From Microglena sp. YARC (taxonomy: Eukaryota; Chlorophyta; Chlorophyceae; Chlamydomonadales; Chlamydomonadaceae), in the NCBI GenBank assembly GCA_022414725.1, contig CM039462.1, positions 100,311,209 through 100,375,208 of the forward strand: 64,000 bases of DNA. The letters are read 5' to 3'. Position numbers and translations under genes: made by a program. The notes beneath the pieces are model-generated. The model made no database searches. It saw only the letters and a list, made by a program, of their open reading frames with translations, and was not told where the DNA came from. This document shows, one piece after another, positions 54,395 through 64,000 of this stretch (positions are counted from its first letter, which is position 1; each line of letters begins with the position of its first letter).

Positions 54395-55690
54395 AGAGGT
54401 GACCGCCCCGATAGGGCGGTCACCTCTCGCGCGGTCGTGGGTCTCGGTCTGGGTCTCGGTCTCGATCTAGGTCTCGGTCTGGGTCTCGGTCTGGGTCTCG
54501 GTCTCGGTCTCGGTCTCGATCTGGGTCTCGGTCTGGGTCTGGGTCTCGGTCAGGGTCTCGGTCTCGATCTGGGTCTCGGTCCTCTGCGTCTCGAAGCTTC
54601 CAAGCGGCATCCGCAGTTCATGCGCAACGCCGGCTGGCGTCGCCCGAGGGCGCTCACCTATCGGGCGGTCACCTCTCGCACGTCGTGGTTACGTGGGTCT
54701 GTGTCTCGGTCTGGGTCTGTGCCTCGTTCTGGGTATCGGTCTGTGCCTCTGTCTGTGTATCGGTCTGGGTCTCGGTCTGGGTCTGTGTATCGGTCTGGGT
54801 CTCGGTCTGGGTCTCGGTCTCGATCTGGGTCTCGGTCTCGATCTGGGTCTCGGTCTTGGTCTCGGTCTTGGTCTTCTGCGTCTCGAAGCTTCCATGCGGC
54901 ATCTCGGTCTGTGTATCGGTCTGTTCCTCGGTCTGGGTCTCGGTCTGGGTCTGGGTCTCGGTCTCGATCTGGGTCTCGGTCTCGGTCTGTGTCTGGGTCT
55001 CGGTCTGGGTCTCGGTCTCGGTCTCGATCTGGGTCTGGGTCTGGGTCTGGGTCTGGGTCTGGGTCTGGGTCTGGGTCTTCTGCGTCTCGAAGCTTCCATG
55101 CGGCATGCGCAGGTGGTCATGCGCAACGCCGGCTGGCGTCGCCCGAGGGCGCTCACGGGCGCAGAACCCTTAGGTTAAATTGCTCCTCCTCCTCCTCCTC
55201 CTCCTCCTCCGCCAGTGTGACCGGTGTAACCGTGGTGTCTCTGCTTAGTTGAGGGCGGTAACTAGAGGTGACCGCCCTGACGGGCGGTCACCTCTCGCAC
55301 GGTCGTGGTTTCGTGGGTCTGTGTCTCGGTCTGGGTCTGTGCCTCGGTCTGGGTTTTGGTCTGGGTCTGTGTATCGGTCTGGGTCTGGGCGGGTCTCGGT
55401 CTGGGTCTCGGTCTCGATCTGGGTCTCGGTCTCGATCTGGGTCTCGGTCTCGGTCTCGATCTAGTTCTGGGTCTCGGTCAGAGGGGTCTCGGTCTGGGTC
55501 TCGGTCTCGGTCTTCTGCGTCTCGAAGCTTCCATTCGGCATCCGCTGGTCATGCGCAACGCCGGCTGGTGTCGCCCGAGGGCGCTCACGGGCGCAGAACC
55601 CTTAGGTTAAATTGCTCCTCCTCCTCCTCCGCCGCCGCCAGTGTGACCGGTGTAACCGTGGTGTCTCTGCTTAGTTGAGGGCGGTAACTA
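54395..55690. repeat. Three-unit composite with GGTCTC/GGTCTG hexamer arrays
   Basis: Units begin near 54395, 54656 and 55264. Each has GGGCGGTCACCTCTCGC, a (GGTCTC/GGTCTG)n array, TCTGCGTCTCGAAGCTTCCA and ATGCGCAACGCCGGCTGG, and the last two add a (CTC)n block. Units one and three open with a perfect 14-bp stem, AGAGGTGACCGCCC and its complement (54395-54427 and 55264-55295). Arg/Ser, Gly/Leu and Val/Trp frames through the hexamers are artefacts. Confidence 0.85.
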
Positions 55691-56262
55691 TATTGACCGC
55701 CCACACGGTTTTGGTTTTGGTTTTATAAGCTTATGTAAGGGCGGTCAGTATATATGTTGAAGCACTGTTACTTACTAGAAACGAAGAAAGACATTTTGCA
55801 GGGTTGTTGTTTTTTAAGGAGTGCTGAACGTGCCTAAAATGTTGTGCTAAGCATACATGAAGCTTGGCTTTAGTTGTAAGAATTTGTTGTAAGAATTTGA
55901 TGCAGAAAAAATGAGACCAATCAGAGGTCGGGTTAATTTTAGGGATTTTTGAGAAGGTGTTGCATATGTGGGCTGGGCAGTATGAGCCGTTCAGGTCTGG
56001 GCTGCACCCGACGCGGGGGGATGGTCGGGTGTGTGTGTCGGGGTGGATGCCTGTAGCGTGGGTCGGCATGCATTGGGCTGGCCGGGTGGTTATGCGTTGT
56101 TTGGGTATGACACGAATGTAGCGCAGTTTGGGAGCGCATGTGGCATGTGCTTAGGGAGAATAGGTGAGCATAGGCTCTCAATAGCCGCTCTGCCCATGAT
56201 TTGGAACGGCTGGGCCTAGAGTTGCGTCTGGCCATGGAGAATGGAGATAAGTGGCTACCATC
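55691..56262. other. No gene identified
   Basis: Begins with TGACCGCCCACACGG and GGGCGGTCAGTATA, which echo the composite's borders. The remainder has short unrecognised frames. Confidence 0.35.
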
Positions 56263-56995
56263 ATGCAACGCCGCTGCCCCCTAGGTCGAAGCACGGATCT
56301 GAAAGCTGCGTTGGTCGAAGCTCTGCAGCTTCTCAGGGTGGTGTCACCTTCTTGGGTAGCGAGTTAGTCCTTACTTGTGTAGCTTCGCAGCTCCGCAGAA
56401 CGAACGATTGGTAGTTAGATAGCTATAAATAGCAAGTCACTTTGGCACAGACGGGGGTCGGAAGTGCACCAGTTATCAATTCCGCGGTTCGAAGGTCAGC
56501 ATATGCTCCATTTCCACGTTCGCAAGTAGCTCGTCCAGCATTTTGCAGGCGATGCCCCCCTAGGTCAGAGCACGTAGCTCAAAGCTGCGCTGGTCCAAGC
56601 TCCACAGGTTCGCAGGGTGGTGTTACCCACTTGGGTAGATAGTAATTCGTTTTAAAGCTTCGCAGGTCTGCAGAACGAATGATCAGCACTGAGGCATGCT
56701 ATTAATAGCAAGTCACATTGGCAGATTCAGAGGTCGGAAGTGCACCAGTTCAATTCAATTGCGTCGTTCGAAGTTGGCATTTGCGCAATTTGCACGTCGC
56801 GCGCATGTAGCAGGTCCAGCCGCGATGGCAATTTGCAGGCGATGGCCCAGGGTCGGACGGAAACTCATGCTCATGTTGCATGGACAGTTGGCTTGCAACG
56901 GACGCTCTTTTCGACGCGAACCCTGTAGGTTAAATGGCTCCGGTGTGACTTGTGTGGCTTTGTGTAACTCTGGACTCTCTCCTACATTGAGGGCG
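56263..56995. repeat. ~280-bp tandem repeat (about 2.6 units) upstream of the BTB-BACK gene
   Basis: GATGCCCCCCTAGGTCAGAG / GCTGCCCCCTAGGTCGAAGC, TTCGCAGGTCTGCAGAACGA, AATAGCAAGTCAC and GGTCGGAAGTGCACCAGTT recur. The last unit ends ACCCTGTAGGTTAAATGGCT and TTGAGGGCGGTAA, like the ends of the 54.4-kb composite. The ATAAATAGCAAGTCAC motif is TATA-like but unproven. Confidence 0.65.
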
Positions 56996-57002
56996 GTAAA
57001 AA

Positions 57003-57053
57003 AAAATATCCTTGATCCAATCCCTCAATACAATCATGGATGAACTGAGGTAA
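57003..57053 (+). other. Possible 5' exon end of the BTB-BACK gene (duplicated segment)
   Basis: CCCTCAATACAATCATGGAT, then GAACTGAG|GTAAC, offers an ATG with four codons and a donor-like site, 40 bp before the long frame. The same segment is at 53041-53097. Whether it is a real first exon is unproven. Confidence 0.3.
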
Positions 57054-57092
57054 CTTCGCACGGCCTTTCGCTTCTGGATTGCACATCAGATA

Positions 57093-58956
57093 ATGTCGAG
57101 GACTAATATTTGCTATAATTTTGGGAAATCATGTTCTGAATTCGTGACGCACATAGCTTTTAAGTACCGAACTACCAACCGGCCCCGCGTTTCTAGGCGT
57201 ACCAGACCCAGACCGGCAATACCAAACATTTCCGAATTTCAAATCTTGCTCCTAGATCCAAGAACTATTCAATCTGGGACAAGCACCCACTTACAAGATC
57301 GGCGTCCCAGTGATGTTCCCAGCGTCATCCCTTATTGTCTAGGCACTCCGCCTCCTCACCTGGACGATATGTTTAAGAAAGGCGCGTTCAACCAGCCTTC
57401 CTTCGCGGATTTACGCCTGGTCTTACGGAGCTCGCAAGGCGGCAGTTGCACTTCTAGCGACCTCGCCAGTGATGGTCCTCCTGCTAAAAGACGGTGCGCA
57501 GGATTGTCCTTGGATGACGTGCGCTCCTTCTACATCCACAAGGCCATCTTGGCGTCAAACTCCCCTGTCATAAACGCCATGTTGCTGAGAGCGAAGGATC
57601 TCAGGGACCTACAGGCCATGGATGATGGCATCAGTATTTGTCTGGTACCAGTGGAATGCATTGGGGCGGTGGGACTGCTGGTATCACATCCTACCAGACA
57701 ACCAGACCCTCAACCTGAAATCTTGGAGCTACCAATGGAGCATGAGGAGCTATTGGCATGTGAGGTGTTGCTTCGCTCCATCTACTCGGACAACCTGGTT
57801 GAGGAAGTGAGGAGTGCCATGTCCAGTGAGCACGGGGCAGGTGTCAATAGGGTCATACTGTTGGTGCAGGTGTACCGCTTGGCTGATCGTTTGGAGGTGT
57901 GCGCTCATCAATGTGCACAGGCCATCGCAGCCCTTAGCCCAGCAGACTGCGAGTCGTCTGAGGTTGTGAACTATGTCTTCTCCTTGAAGAGGGCTGCCCC
58001 AGCTCTGGTCGAGCACGCCACCATCAAGGCTCTTATGGAGATGTGTCTGTCCCACATAGTAGAACGCTTTGGTGATATTCGAACAGTGTTTTGGAGGAGC
58101 GCTTTAAATGAGGAATTCAAGCAACTGGGCTTTCTCACCGTGCTCGCTTTCTTTGACTCAGACCTGTTGGTTGTCGAGTCAGAGAATGAAATCGTCACAC
58201 TCATGGGCATGTGGATGGGCAAGAACTGGGCCAACCGAGTCAGCAAGGAACAGCTGGTGGCTTTCTGGAAGATCCTCCGTCTGGGACACTTCAGCACATC
58301 CTTCATCTCCAAATTGACTGTTGTTGCACCCTGGCTGCCAGTGGACCCTGTTGTGTTGGGGGATGCAGCAGCATGGGAGAGCTACCGGTCCAAAAGTCTG
58401 GGGACGGCTGCCTCCATACAAAAAATGCTACAATCTGCCCATGGCAGCAGTGTGGCATGGTTCAGGGACAGCCGACGTAAATGTCCGGATTCCGAAAGAG
58501 GAATGGTGAGCAAGTTCTCTTTCTCTAGCGGAGATCTGGCCAGTCTGCTGTCAGCAGTGCAACACTCAGGGCCAGGAAATTACAAGCATACAGTTAGCAC
58601 TGCGTCCCACCAGTCCAGCACATTCAACGGATACGAATTTCGTGCCACTCTCTCCGTGCAGCTTTTTTCCGACGGATCAAAGACGGTATTTGTGCTGTCT
58701 ATTGGCTTCGCGTACTGGCGTATTGGCGTCACCTCACCTATCATCTGAAGACATTCAAGCCCTCGCCCATGTCAGACTGAAGTGTAAGCTTGGCAAAGTC
58801 GTGGTAGACTCATGGAACATTAGCAGCTGTCTGCGTGGCAAGCATTCCTGGGAGCTGACCAGAGTGGATGCGCTCGATGATTTCTCGTGCCTGGGAAGCT
58901 TCATGGACGAAGATGGCAAACTGCCAGGTCAACTAAAAATTCGAGCAATTGACTGA
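57093..58956 (+). CDS. BTB-BACK domain protein, frame broken near the 3' end
   Basis: The open frame 57093-58748 encodes 551 residues. The likely protein starts at or before Met93 (57369, MFKKGAFNQPSFADLRLVL). The BTB/POZ fold spans about 103-280: FADLRLVL, FYIHKAILASNSPVINAML (147-165), LLRSIYSDNL (227-235) and YRLADRLEVCAHQCAQAIAA (261-280). An insertion rich in Ser/Arg lies in the first loop. The BACK helices span about 330-410 (LGFLTVLAFFDSDLLVVESE, then IVTLMGMWM). The C-terminal region has FNGYEFRATLSVQLFSDGSK. Such proteins typically act as dimeric substrate adaptors for cullin-3 ubiquitin ligases. The frame ends at 58746-58748. The +1 frame from about 58733 continues seamlessly (SSEDIQALAHVRLKCKLGKV) to TGA at 58954, so one base is probably extra, or two missing, or a small processing event exists. 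A MITE starts 37 bp after the stop. Residues 1-92 may be untranslated or intronic. Confidence 0.85.
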
Positions 58957-58993
58957 TGCAGGTGCGAGACATTCTAATGCCCGCACATACATA

Positions 58994-59177
58994 GGGAACG
59001 GCAAATCATATGATGTTGACCAAAGACGAGTCTGATATCATATGATATCAGACAAAAATCATATGATTTAATATCATATGATATGATGGCCTAGGCCAAA
59101 GTTACCTAGTCAGACCACCGGCATCATATGATATCATATGATGACATGATATCATATGATATCATATTGCCAACCCC
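58994..59177. mobile_element. GATATCATATGAT-core MITE, copy B5 (inverted)
   Basis: TA|GGGAACGGCA...TTGCCAACCCC|TA (TA at 58992-58993 and 59178-59179). Interior GTTGACCAAAGACGAGTCTG and GTCAGACCACCGGCATCATA. Lies just 3' of the BTB-BACK stop, so probably within its 3' UTR. Confidence 0.82.
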
Positions 59178-59179
59178 TA

Positions 59180-59854
59180 CACATGCAGCCCTGCCTATCG
59201 GGGCTATGAAACTGATGATGGTGATGATGATGATGATGATCACATTTTTCCTGGTGCCCTGCTGGACTCCAATTGTGCCCGCGGCTTGATGGAGTCAAGG
59301 GGGACTTATGAGCATCGTGCGAAAGAAAGAAAGAAAAGAAAAGGGGGGTCCCCACTTACTGCCCCCCGTCCAAAGAAAAGAAAGGACGGGAACCCAAAGC
59401 TTGTAGACTAGAGCTAATCTAAAAAGAAAAAGAAATTGAGGGGGAGGGCGGTAAAAAGGAGGAAAGAAAGACGAGGAACCCCAAGCTTATAGACTAGCTT
59501 AAGCTAATCTATAACAAATAATTTAATATTTGCCAGTCTGGTACCAATTTCTGTTTATTTTGGATGTGCCAATCTTGTACCAATTTCATTTTTATTAGTT
59601 ATGTGCCAATCTGGTACAAATTTCATACTTATTTCAGACATGCCAATCTCGTACTTGCAAACTGGGCTGTTGCCTTTTCTACGAGGATTTTTGTCTGAAA
59701 GGGTGGGTCTCCCTATGCTAGCCCCAAATTAAAAATATTGGATGTGATTGGAGGAGTGAGGATTAAATGTGATAGCATGCTTCCATCCGCTCGCCGCTTC
59801 ATGTTTGTTGTGGTTTGCACTCTGTTTCTTTCTCCCCTAGTCCTGCTCCTGTCA
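59180..59854. repeat. Minor repeats, no gene
   Basis: GATGATGAT at 59216-59240. Duplicated AAGAAAAG / AGCTTATAGACTAG pieces at 59330-59515. Four ~46-bp units with TGTGCCAATCTTGTACCAAT at 59530-59650. Confidence 0.55.
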
Positions 59855-60585
59855 CCGACACGACTCATACACATGCACATAAACAGAGAAACAGAGATAG
59901 ACTGACACAGACACATAAACAGAGACACAGACAGACACATAAACAGACACACACACATACACATACACATAAACAGAGACACAGGCAAACACGTACACGT
60001 AGACAGAGACAGAGACACAGACAAACACATACACATAGACAGACACACATACAAACACATAAACAGAGACACAGACAGGCACATGCTCATAGACAGAGAA
60101 ACAGGCATGCACATACACATAGACACAGACACAGACAGACACAGACACATAAACAGAGACACAGACAGGCACATACACAGACAGAGACACAGACAGACAC
60201 ATACACATACACATAGACACAGACAGACATATACACATAGACACAGACACAGACATACACACATAGACAGAGACACAGACAGACACATGCACATACACAT
60301 AAGAAAAGACGCAGACAGACACATACACAGAGACACAGACAGACACTTACACATGAGCAGAGACACAGATAGACACTTACATAGACAGAGACACAGACAC
60401 ACAGACAGACGGGTACACGTACACTTAAACAGACACACGGACAGATACATGCACATACACATAAACAGACACACGGACAGATACATGCACATACACATAA
60501 ACAGAGACACAGACAGACACAGACAGACACAGACATAACATACACATAAACAGACACAGATAGACAGATACAAATACAAATATAT
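59855..60585. repeat. ACAGACACAGACA / ACACATACAC microsatellite
   Basis: AGACACAGACAGACACATAC with CACATAAACAGAGACACAGA units throughout. Both strands are open as His/Thr/Asp or Cys/Val/Ser frames, which are artefacts. Confidence 0.9.
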
Positions 60586-60587
60586 GA

Positions 60588-60610
60588 CTAAACCCTAAAC
60601 CCTAAACCCT
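60588..60610 (-). repeat. Interstitial telomere-like CCCTAAA run
   Basis: About three CCCTAAA units (CTAAACCCTAAACCCTAAAC), equal to plant/green-algal TTTAGGG on the minus strand. Too short to be a chromosome end. Confidence 0.7.
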
Positions 60611-61054
60611 TCCCCCTGTGCAGGCCCATTCGATCAGTCAAGCGTGGCTAAGGCGTGGATGTGTTCTCACCACACGAGAGTGATTTGAACATGTGGGGAA
60701 TTCCCATGTACTCCGTACTGAGTGCATTCCCATGTGTGCATTCCTATGAGTGCATTCCTATGAGTGCATTCCTATAAGTGCATTCCTGTGAGTGTATCCC
60801 ATGTACTCTGTCCTGAGTGCATTCCCATGTGGGCGATTCCCATGTACTTAGGTTGGGCCAGTTTCACCCCACCCAGCATTGCCCATTTGTCATTTTTACC
60901 AGAAGGATTTCCTCCTAAAGGGTGGGTCTCCGTGCGCTAGCCCTAGACACAAGGATTTTGTTGTTGTGATCGGTGGAGTAACTCCTACATAACGGATAGG
61001 GAGTAGGCACCGGGGCGTAGGATGGCAGGAGATGCCGAACCACTACCAATCACA
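60611..61054. repeat. 14-bp GAGTGCATTCCTAT units, no gene
   Basis: 60710-60840 has seven to eight copies of TGAGTGCATTCCTATG or GTGCATTCCCATGT. The flanks have no supported feature. Confidence 0.6.
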
Positions 61055-61061
61055 CCTGCAC

Positions 61062-61290
61062 CAGGGTTCGGTCAAAGGGTCCGTTGCGTTCTGAGATGTG
61101 TGGGGAGGGTCTGTCGTGTTCTGAGATGCAACGTGGGGAGGGTTCGTTGCGTTGCAGACGCAGCTCCAGTGGGTCGGTTGCATCTCAGGACACAGGCTAC
61201 AGGTCGGTTATGGGTCGGTTGCGTCTCAGGACACAGGCTGTACACTTGGTTACGTCTTAGGACGCTGAGCTGGGGTTCCTCCTGATCAAA
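61062..61290. repeat. GACGCA-rich element fragment
   Basis: CAGGGTTCGGTCAAAGGGTC, GAGATGCAACGTGGGGAGGG, GTTGCGTCTCAGGACACAGG and AGCTGGGGTTCCTCCTGATC relate it to 34578-34772 and 46692-46861. Confidence 0.55.
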
Positions 61291-61558
61291 CTGACCTGCA
61301 CCACTAGCCCACCACTGGCCAGTGTCTCTCAATGTTGGAGTGGCACGACCTGTTCTTTTTAAAGGGCTCATTGAACCCTAAGCTATCCCCAACAACGAGT
61401 GCAGTCATTATTTAGTTTCTTTATACGAACACTTGGTTAGACATCAATGACATTGATTTTAGCCACTCCCTTGTTTTGCGGGTCACCATCAATGACATCG
61501 TTTTTGACCACTCCAGTGGTTTGCGGGTTGTCTTTAATGACGTTGCACTGGGGCCAAC

Positions 61559-61743
61559 CAGGGTACTTCGAAGTGCGCGCTGGCGCGCTGCCTTTTTTGA
61601 GCTCCTCTGCGCGTTTCGCGCAGTTTTTTGCAACCTTCCGTGGGCGCAGCAAGCAATTTTTGCGCTTTTTGCACTGCTAAGCGCAGTTTTATTTTTGTCA
61701 AGTATGCTAAAGCGCAGACCAATTTGGTCAATGGAAGTACCAC
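61559..61743. mobile_element. Diverged relative of the hAT-like MITE
   Basis: Left CAGGGTACTTCGAAG, right TGGAAGTACCACT, so GGTACTTC and GAAGTACC pair as inverted repeats. The interior GCGCGTTTCGCGCAGTTTTT and GTGGGCGCAGC matches the 13550 element. No clear 8-bp duplication remains. Confidence 0.7.
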
Positions 61744-61960
61744 TACCACCACCCCCACCCCCTCACCGATCCCCCCACCCCCACCACCAACCTTCCCCCA
61801 CCAACTACAACAACTGATTAGGGATGTAATGGACACCAAGGTGACCTGCCACCCCACCCACCCTCTCACCTAACAATACAAACCCACCCTACCCTACCTC
61901 ACCCCACATAAACCATATAAACTCCCCCCCCCCACACCCCCACCCACCCCCACCCCACCT
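61744..61960. repeat. CCACCCC-rich tract
   Basis: CCACCACCCCCACCCCCTCA and CACCCCCACCCACCCCCACC. No gene. Confidence 0.7.
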
Positions 61961-63023
61961 TATTGTAAGGAAGGTCACAGTGGACCCTGGGGCCAACCAC
62001 AGTGGCCTTCCTTAGAATAAATAACTTACGTAGTTTTGCTTACATTGCTTATTGAAATTAAAATTGTTACATCCGTGTAATGCAGTCACTCACAGGACGT
62101 GAAATTAAGGACACCACAGCGTAAGCCGGAGTTAGTAGTCACCGTTACATTGCTTATATTTAATGCAATGAGATTTTTATTATTGGGAATGTATCTTGGC
62201 GCGAAGCAAGATATGCTTTGGTTTCTCTGTCATACACCCAGCTTCTATGGACATTTTAGATTATACATTTTGAATGCGCACATAGCACGATATGCTTTGG
62301 GTCTAGAAATTTGAAGGATCAGAATTTTGAAGAATCAGATTTGCGGTTCGCCCACAAAAAAACTCAGTGCCAAGTGTCCTACCCCAAAGTCCTGAACCGA
62401 TATGAGCCTGTAATAATCCGTAAGTTATCCGTTTGTTATAATCCGTATGTTGTCCGTTTGTTATAATCCATTAGTTATCCGTTTGTTATAATCAGTTATT
62501 GATCCGTTTGTTATAATCCATTAGTTATTGTAGAATGAAATTATCCTTGTAGCACGCACTCAGGGCCCCCGTCGGTTAAATGATTGTTTGGGGTTCAGTT
62601 CATCAGTGTCTTTTCTATCTAAGTCCTTCCTATACGGTTGGGCAAGTCCCTTCAGCCTATTTGGACAACCCCTGGACTGCAACATACATACATACATATA
62701 AGTAGACAACCACCACTAGGGCAGTTGAAGGCCCTGCGAGTCAGATATGTATAGTACGGATATGGTGCAGTATGGAATACGAAATCGCTGGAAACGTCTA
62801 TATAGGTTTAGTTACTTTGGCAGACTATACACAATATTAACGTACATGCAGTTTACGGGAGGGTCCCCTTAACACCACGCCCCTCCAGGCGTTATCTTTT
62901 TTCTTACAAGTGTACCTTCGGGCTAGGCCCGGTACGCCCTAGCTGTTTACCGTCTTCCAATTCCACTTACTCCCGTGCCCACGTGCATATAAGAAGGCCT
63001 GGCCCTCTTATTACAAGGAGGTT
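61961..63023. repeat. 25-bp array and dispersed fragments, no gene
   Basis: 62404-62530 holds five to six 25-bp units with TTGTTATAATCCATTAGTTA and TCCG. 62565-62685 is an inverted copy of the TACAGTCCAGGGG family. 62855-62900 is a SINE tail fragment (CCCCTTAACACCACGCCCCT, then CCAGGCGTTATC). Confidence 0.6.
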
Positions 63024-63300
63024 ATGACTAGGGTCGGCAATAGTACGATCTTTCCGGATTTATCGGACGACTACGATATTATGTACCACTTCTCTTTGAA
63101 AATCAGTATGAGACAAAGGGGAGGGGATATTACGGGTAACCGCGTTACAACGTCGATAAATAATGATTCAAGCCAGAGAAACCAACATTTAGGGAAGTAA
63201 AAATACACGATAATGCCGTGCTCATTATCGTTTGACATAACCAGGATATATCGCCCTATTTTGTATGATTGAAGGGCGATACGCCTACATGTATGTACCG
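63024..63300. mobile_element. Possible third TA|GGG..CGGC element, right end unclear
   Basis: Starts TA|GGGTCGGCAATAGTACGATC and so resembles the other TA-flanked MITE ends. I cannot identify its partner end with confidence. Confidence 0.35.
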
Positions 63301-63530
63301 TATGTTACAGTCCAGGGGTCGGCCAAATAGGCTAAAGAGACTTGCCCAACCGTGAAATTGAATTTGAAATTGTTACATCCGAGTAATGTGCCACTCTCAG
63401 GACGTGAAGTTAAGGACAGCACTGCGTAAGTCGGAGCTATGCCCAACCGTGACGTAACCGTGTTAAAAAGGCTTAAAATGAGAAGGCACTGATGAACTGA
63501 ACCCAAGCAATCGTATTACCGACAGGAGCC
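63301..63530. repeat. Dispersed TACAGTCCAGGGG family copy with nested insertion
   Basis: TTACAGTCCAGGGGTCGGCC, AAATAGGCTAAAGAGACTTG and GCACTGATGAACTGAACCC match 49520-49655. About 90 bp are inserted at 63354-63442, flanked by GCCCAACCGTGA on both sides. Confidence 0.7.
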
Positions 63531-63751
63531 CACATGCTCACATCGAGGACCAGGACCAGGGATTGCAAAGCCTAGCCTTTCAATCATCTGTTATTTGAGG
63601 TGAGCATCGAATCCATGACCTCCAAACTTCACGAATCACGACCCATGATATAAAATCAAAAACCCTCATGCTTCCTGTTATACAAATGGATGGTAGGCAA
63701 GCTGTGCTGCTGTCCTGCCTCTGCAATGATTTGCTGAGTTTTTGTTACGAA

Positions 63752-63925
<174 letters not shown>

Positions 63926-64000
63926 ATCTCTGTCTCGTACGATAACACGTTACCTCAAAATAGCATACGATGGCAGTTCACATGATCGTACGATACATGA

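Noticed and set aside
54389..55678. Arg/Ser-rich, Gly/Leu-rich and Thr/Gln-rich proteins
   Set aside because: The hexamer GGTCTC/GGTCTG gives long open frames on both strands. The composition changes wholly with frame.
60588..60610. Chromosome end
   Set aside because: Only three CCCTAAA units, and sequence continues for more than 3 kb.

Overview
This is a repeat-dominated window from a eukaryotic nuclear genome. It shows spliceosomal-type exon borders (AG|exon|GT), tRNA-derived SINEs with target-site duplications, miniature inverted-repeat transposons (MITEs), long micro- and minisatellites and one 1,000-base N gap. There is no prokaryotic gene organisation. Three short CCCTAAA units near 60.59 kb and the overall style would suit a green alga, possibly a Dunaliella-like chlorophyte, but that is a low-confidence inference. 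No species-diagnostic gene is present.

Layout. 1-4843 is a noisy second version of 12.84-17.26 kb: a ~170-bp satellite carrying a hAT-like MITE, homopolymer runs, an AACCC/AACCA pentamer block and a CTGT/CCGT block. It stops at the N gap (4844-5843). 5.8-12.5 kb is mostly featureless sequence with GT-rich and poly-C tracts. 17.4-19.7 kb holds a SINE and a 131-bp tandem array. 20.5-23.4 kb holds 46-bp, CACCC, CAT and 32-bp arrays. 21.5-31.9 kb contains candidate exons of one split gene, whose product resembles the LEA2 / NDR1-like fold. Its introns are filled with arrays that copy the exon edges, and a near-perfect 28-bp array of about 44 units lies in the same interval. 31.9-40.3 kb is nearly all tandem arrays and dispersed elements. 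40.5-41.5 kb is an open frame built from three successive in-frame minisatellites. 41.6-50 kb is SINEs, MITEs, other dispersed repeats and a 66-bp palindrome. 50.4-51.2 kb is a hydrophobic ORF whose 3' end is tandemly multiplied downstream. 54.4-57 kb holds GGTCTC/GGTCTG hexamer arrays and a ~280-bp repeat. 57.1-58.96 kb is the one confident gene, a BTB-BACK domain protein whose frame is broken near its 3' end. 59-64 kb returns to MITEs and microsatellites.

Only the BTB-BACK gene is secure. The LEA2-like exons are moderately supported, and the 40.5-kb and 50.4-kb ORFs are plausible but unrecognised. Most other open frames are translations of satellites and are not listed. The most interesting pattern is the repeated association of intron or flank minisatellites with exon edges, so that splice-acceptor and exon-end segments are themselves amplified. 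Next are mobile-element families with clear target duplications: two SINE heads sharing one tail, and several MITEs sharing GGGAACGGC-type ends with TA flanks but having different palindromic cores.
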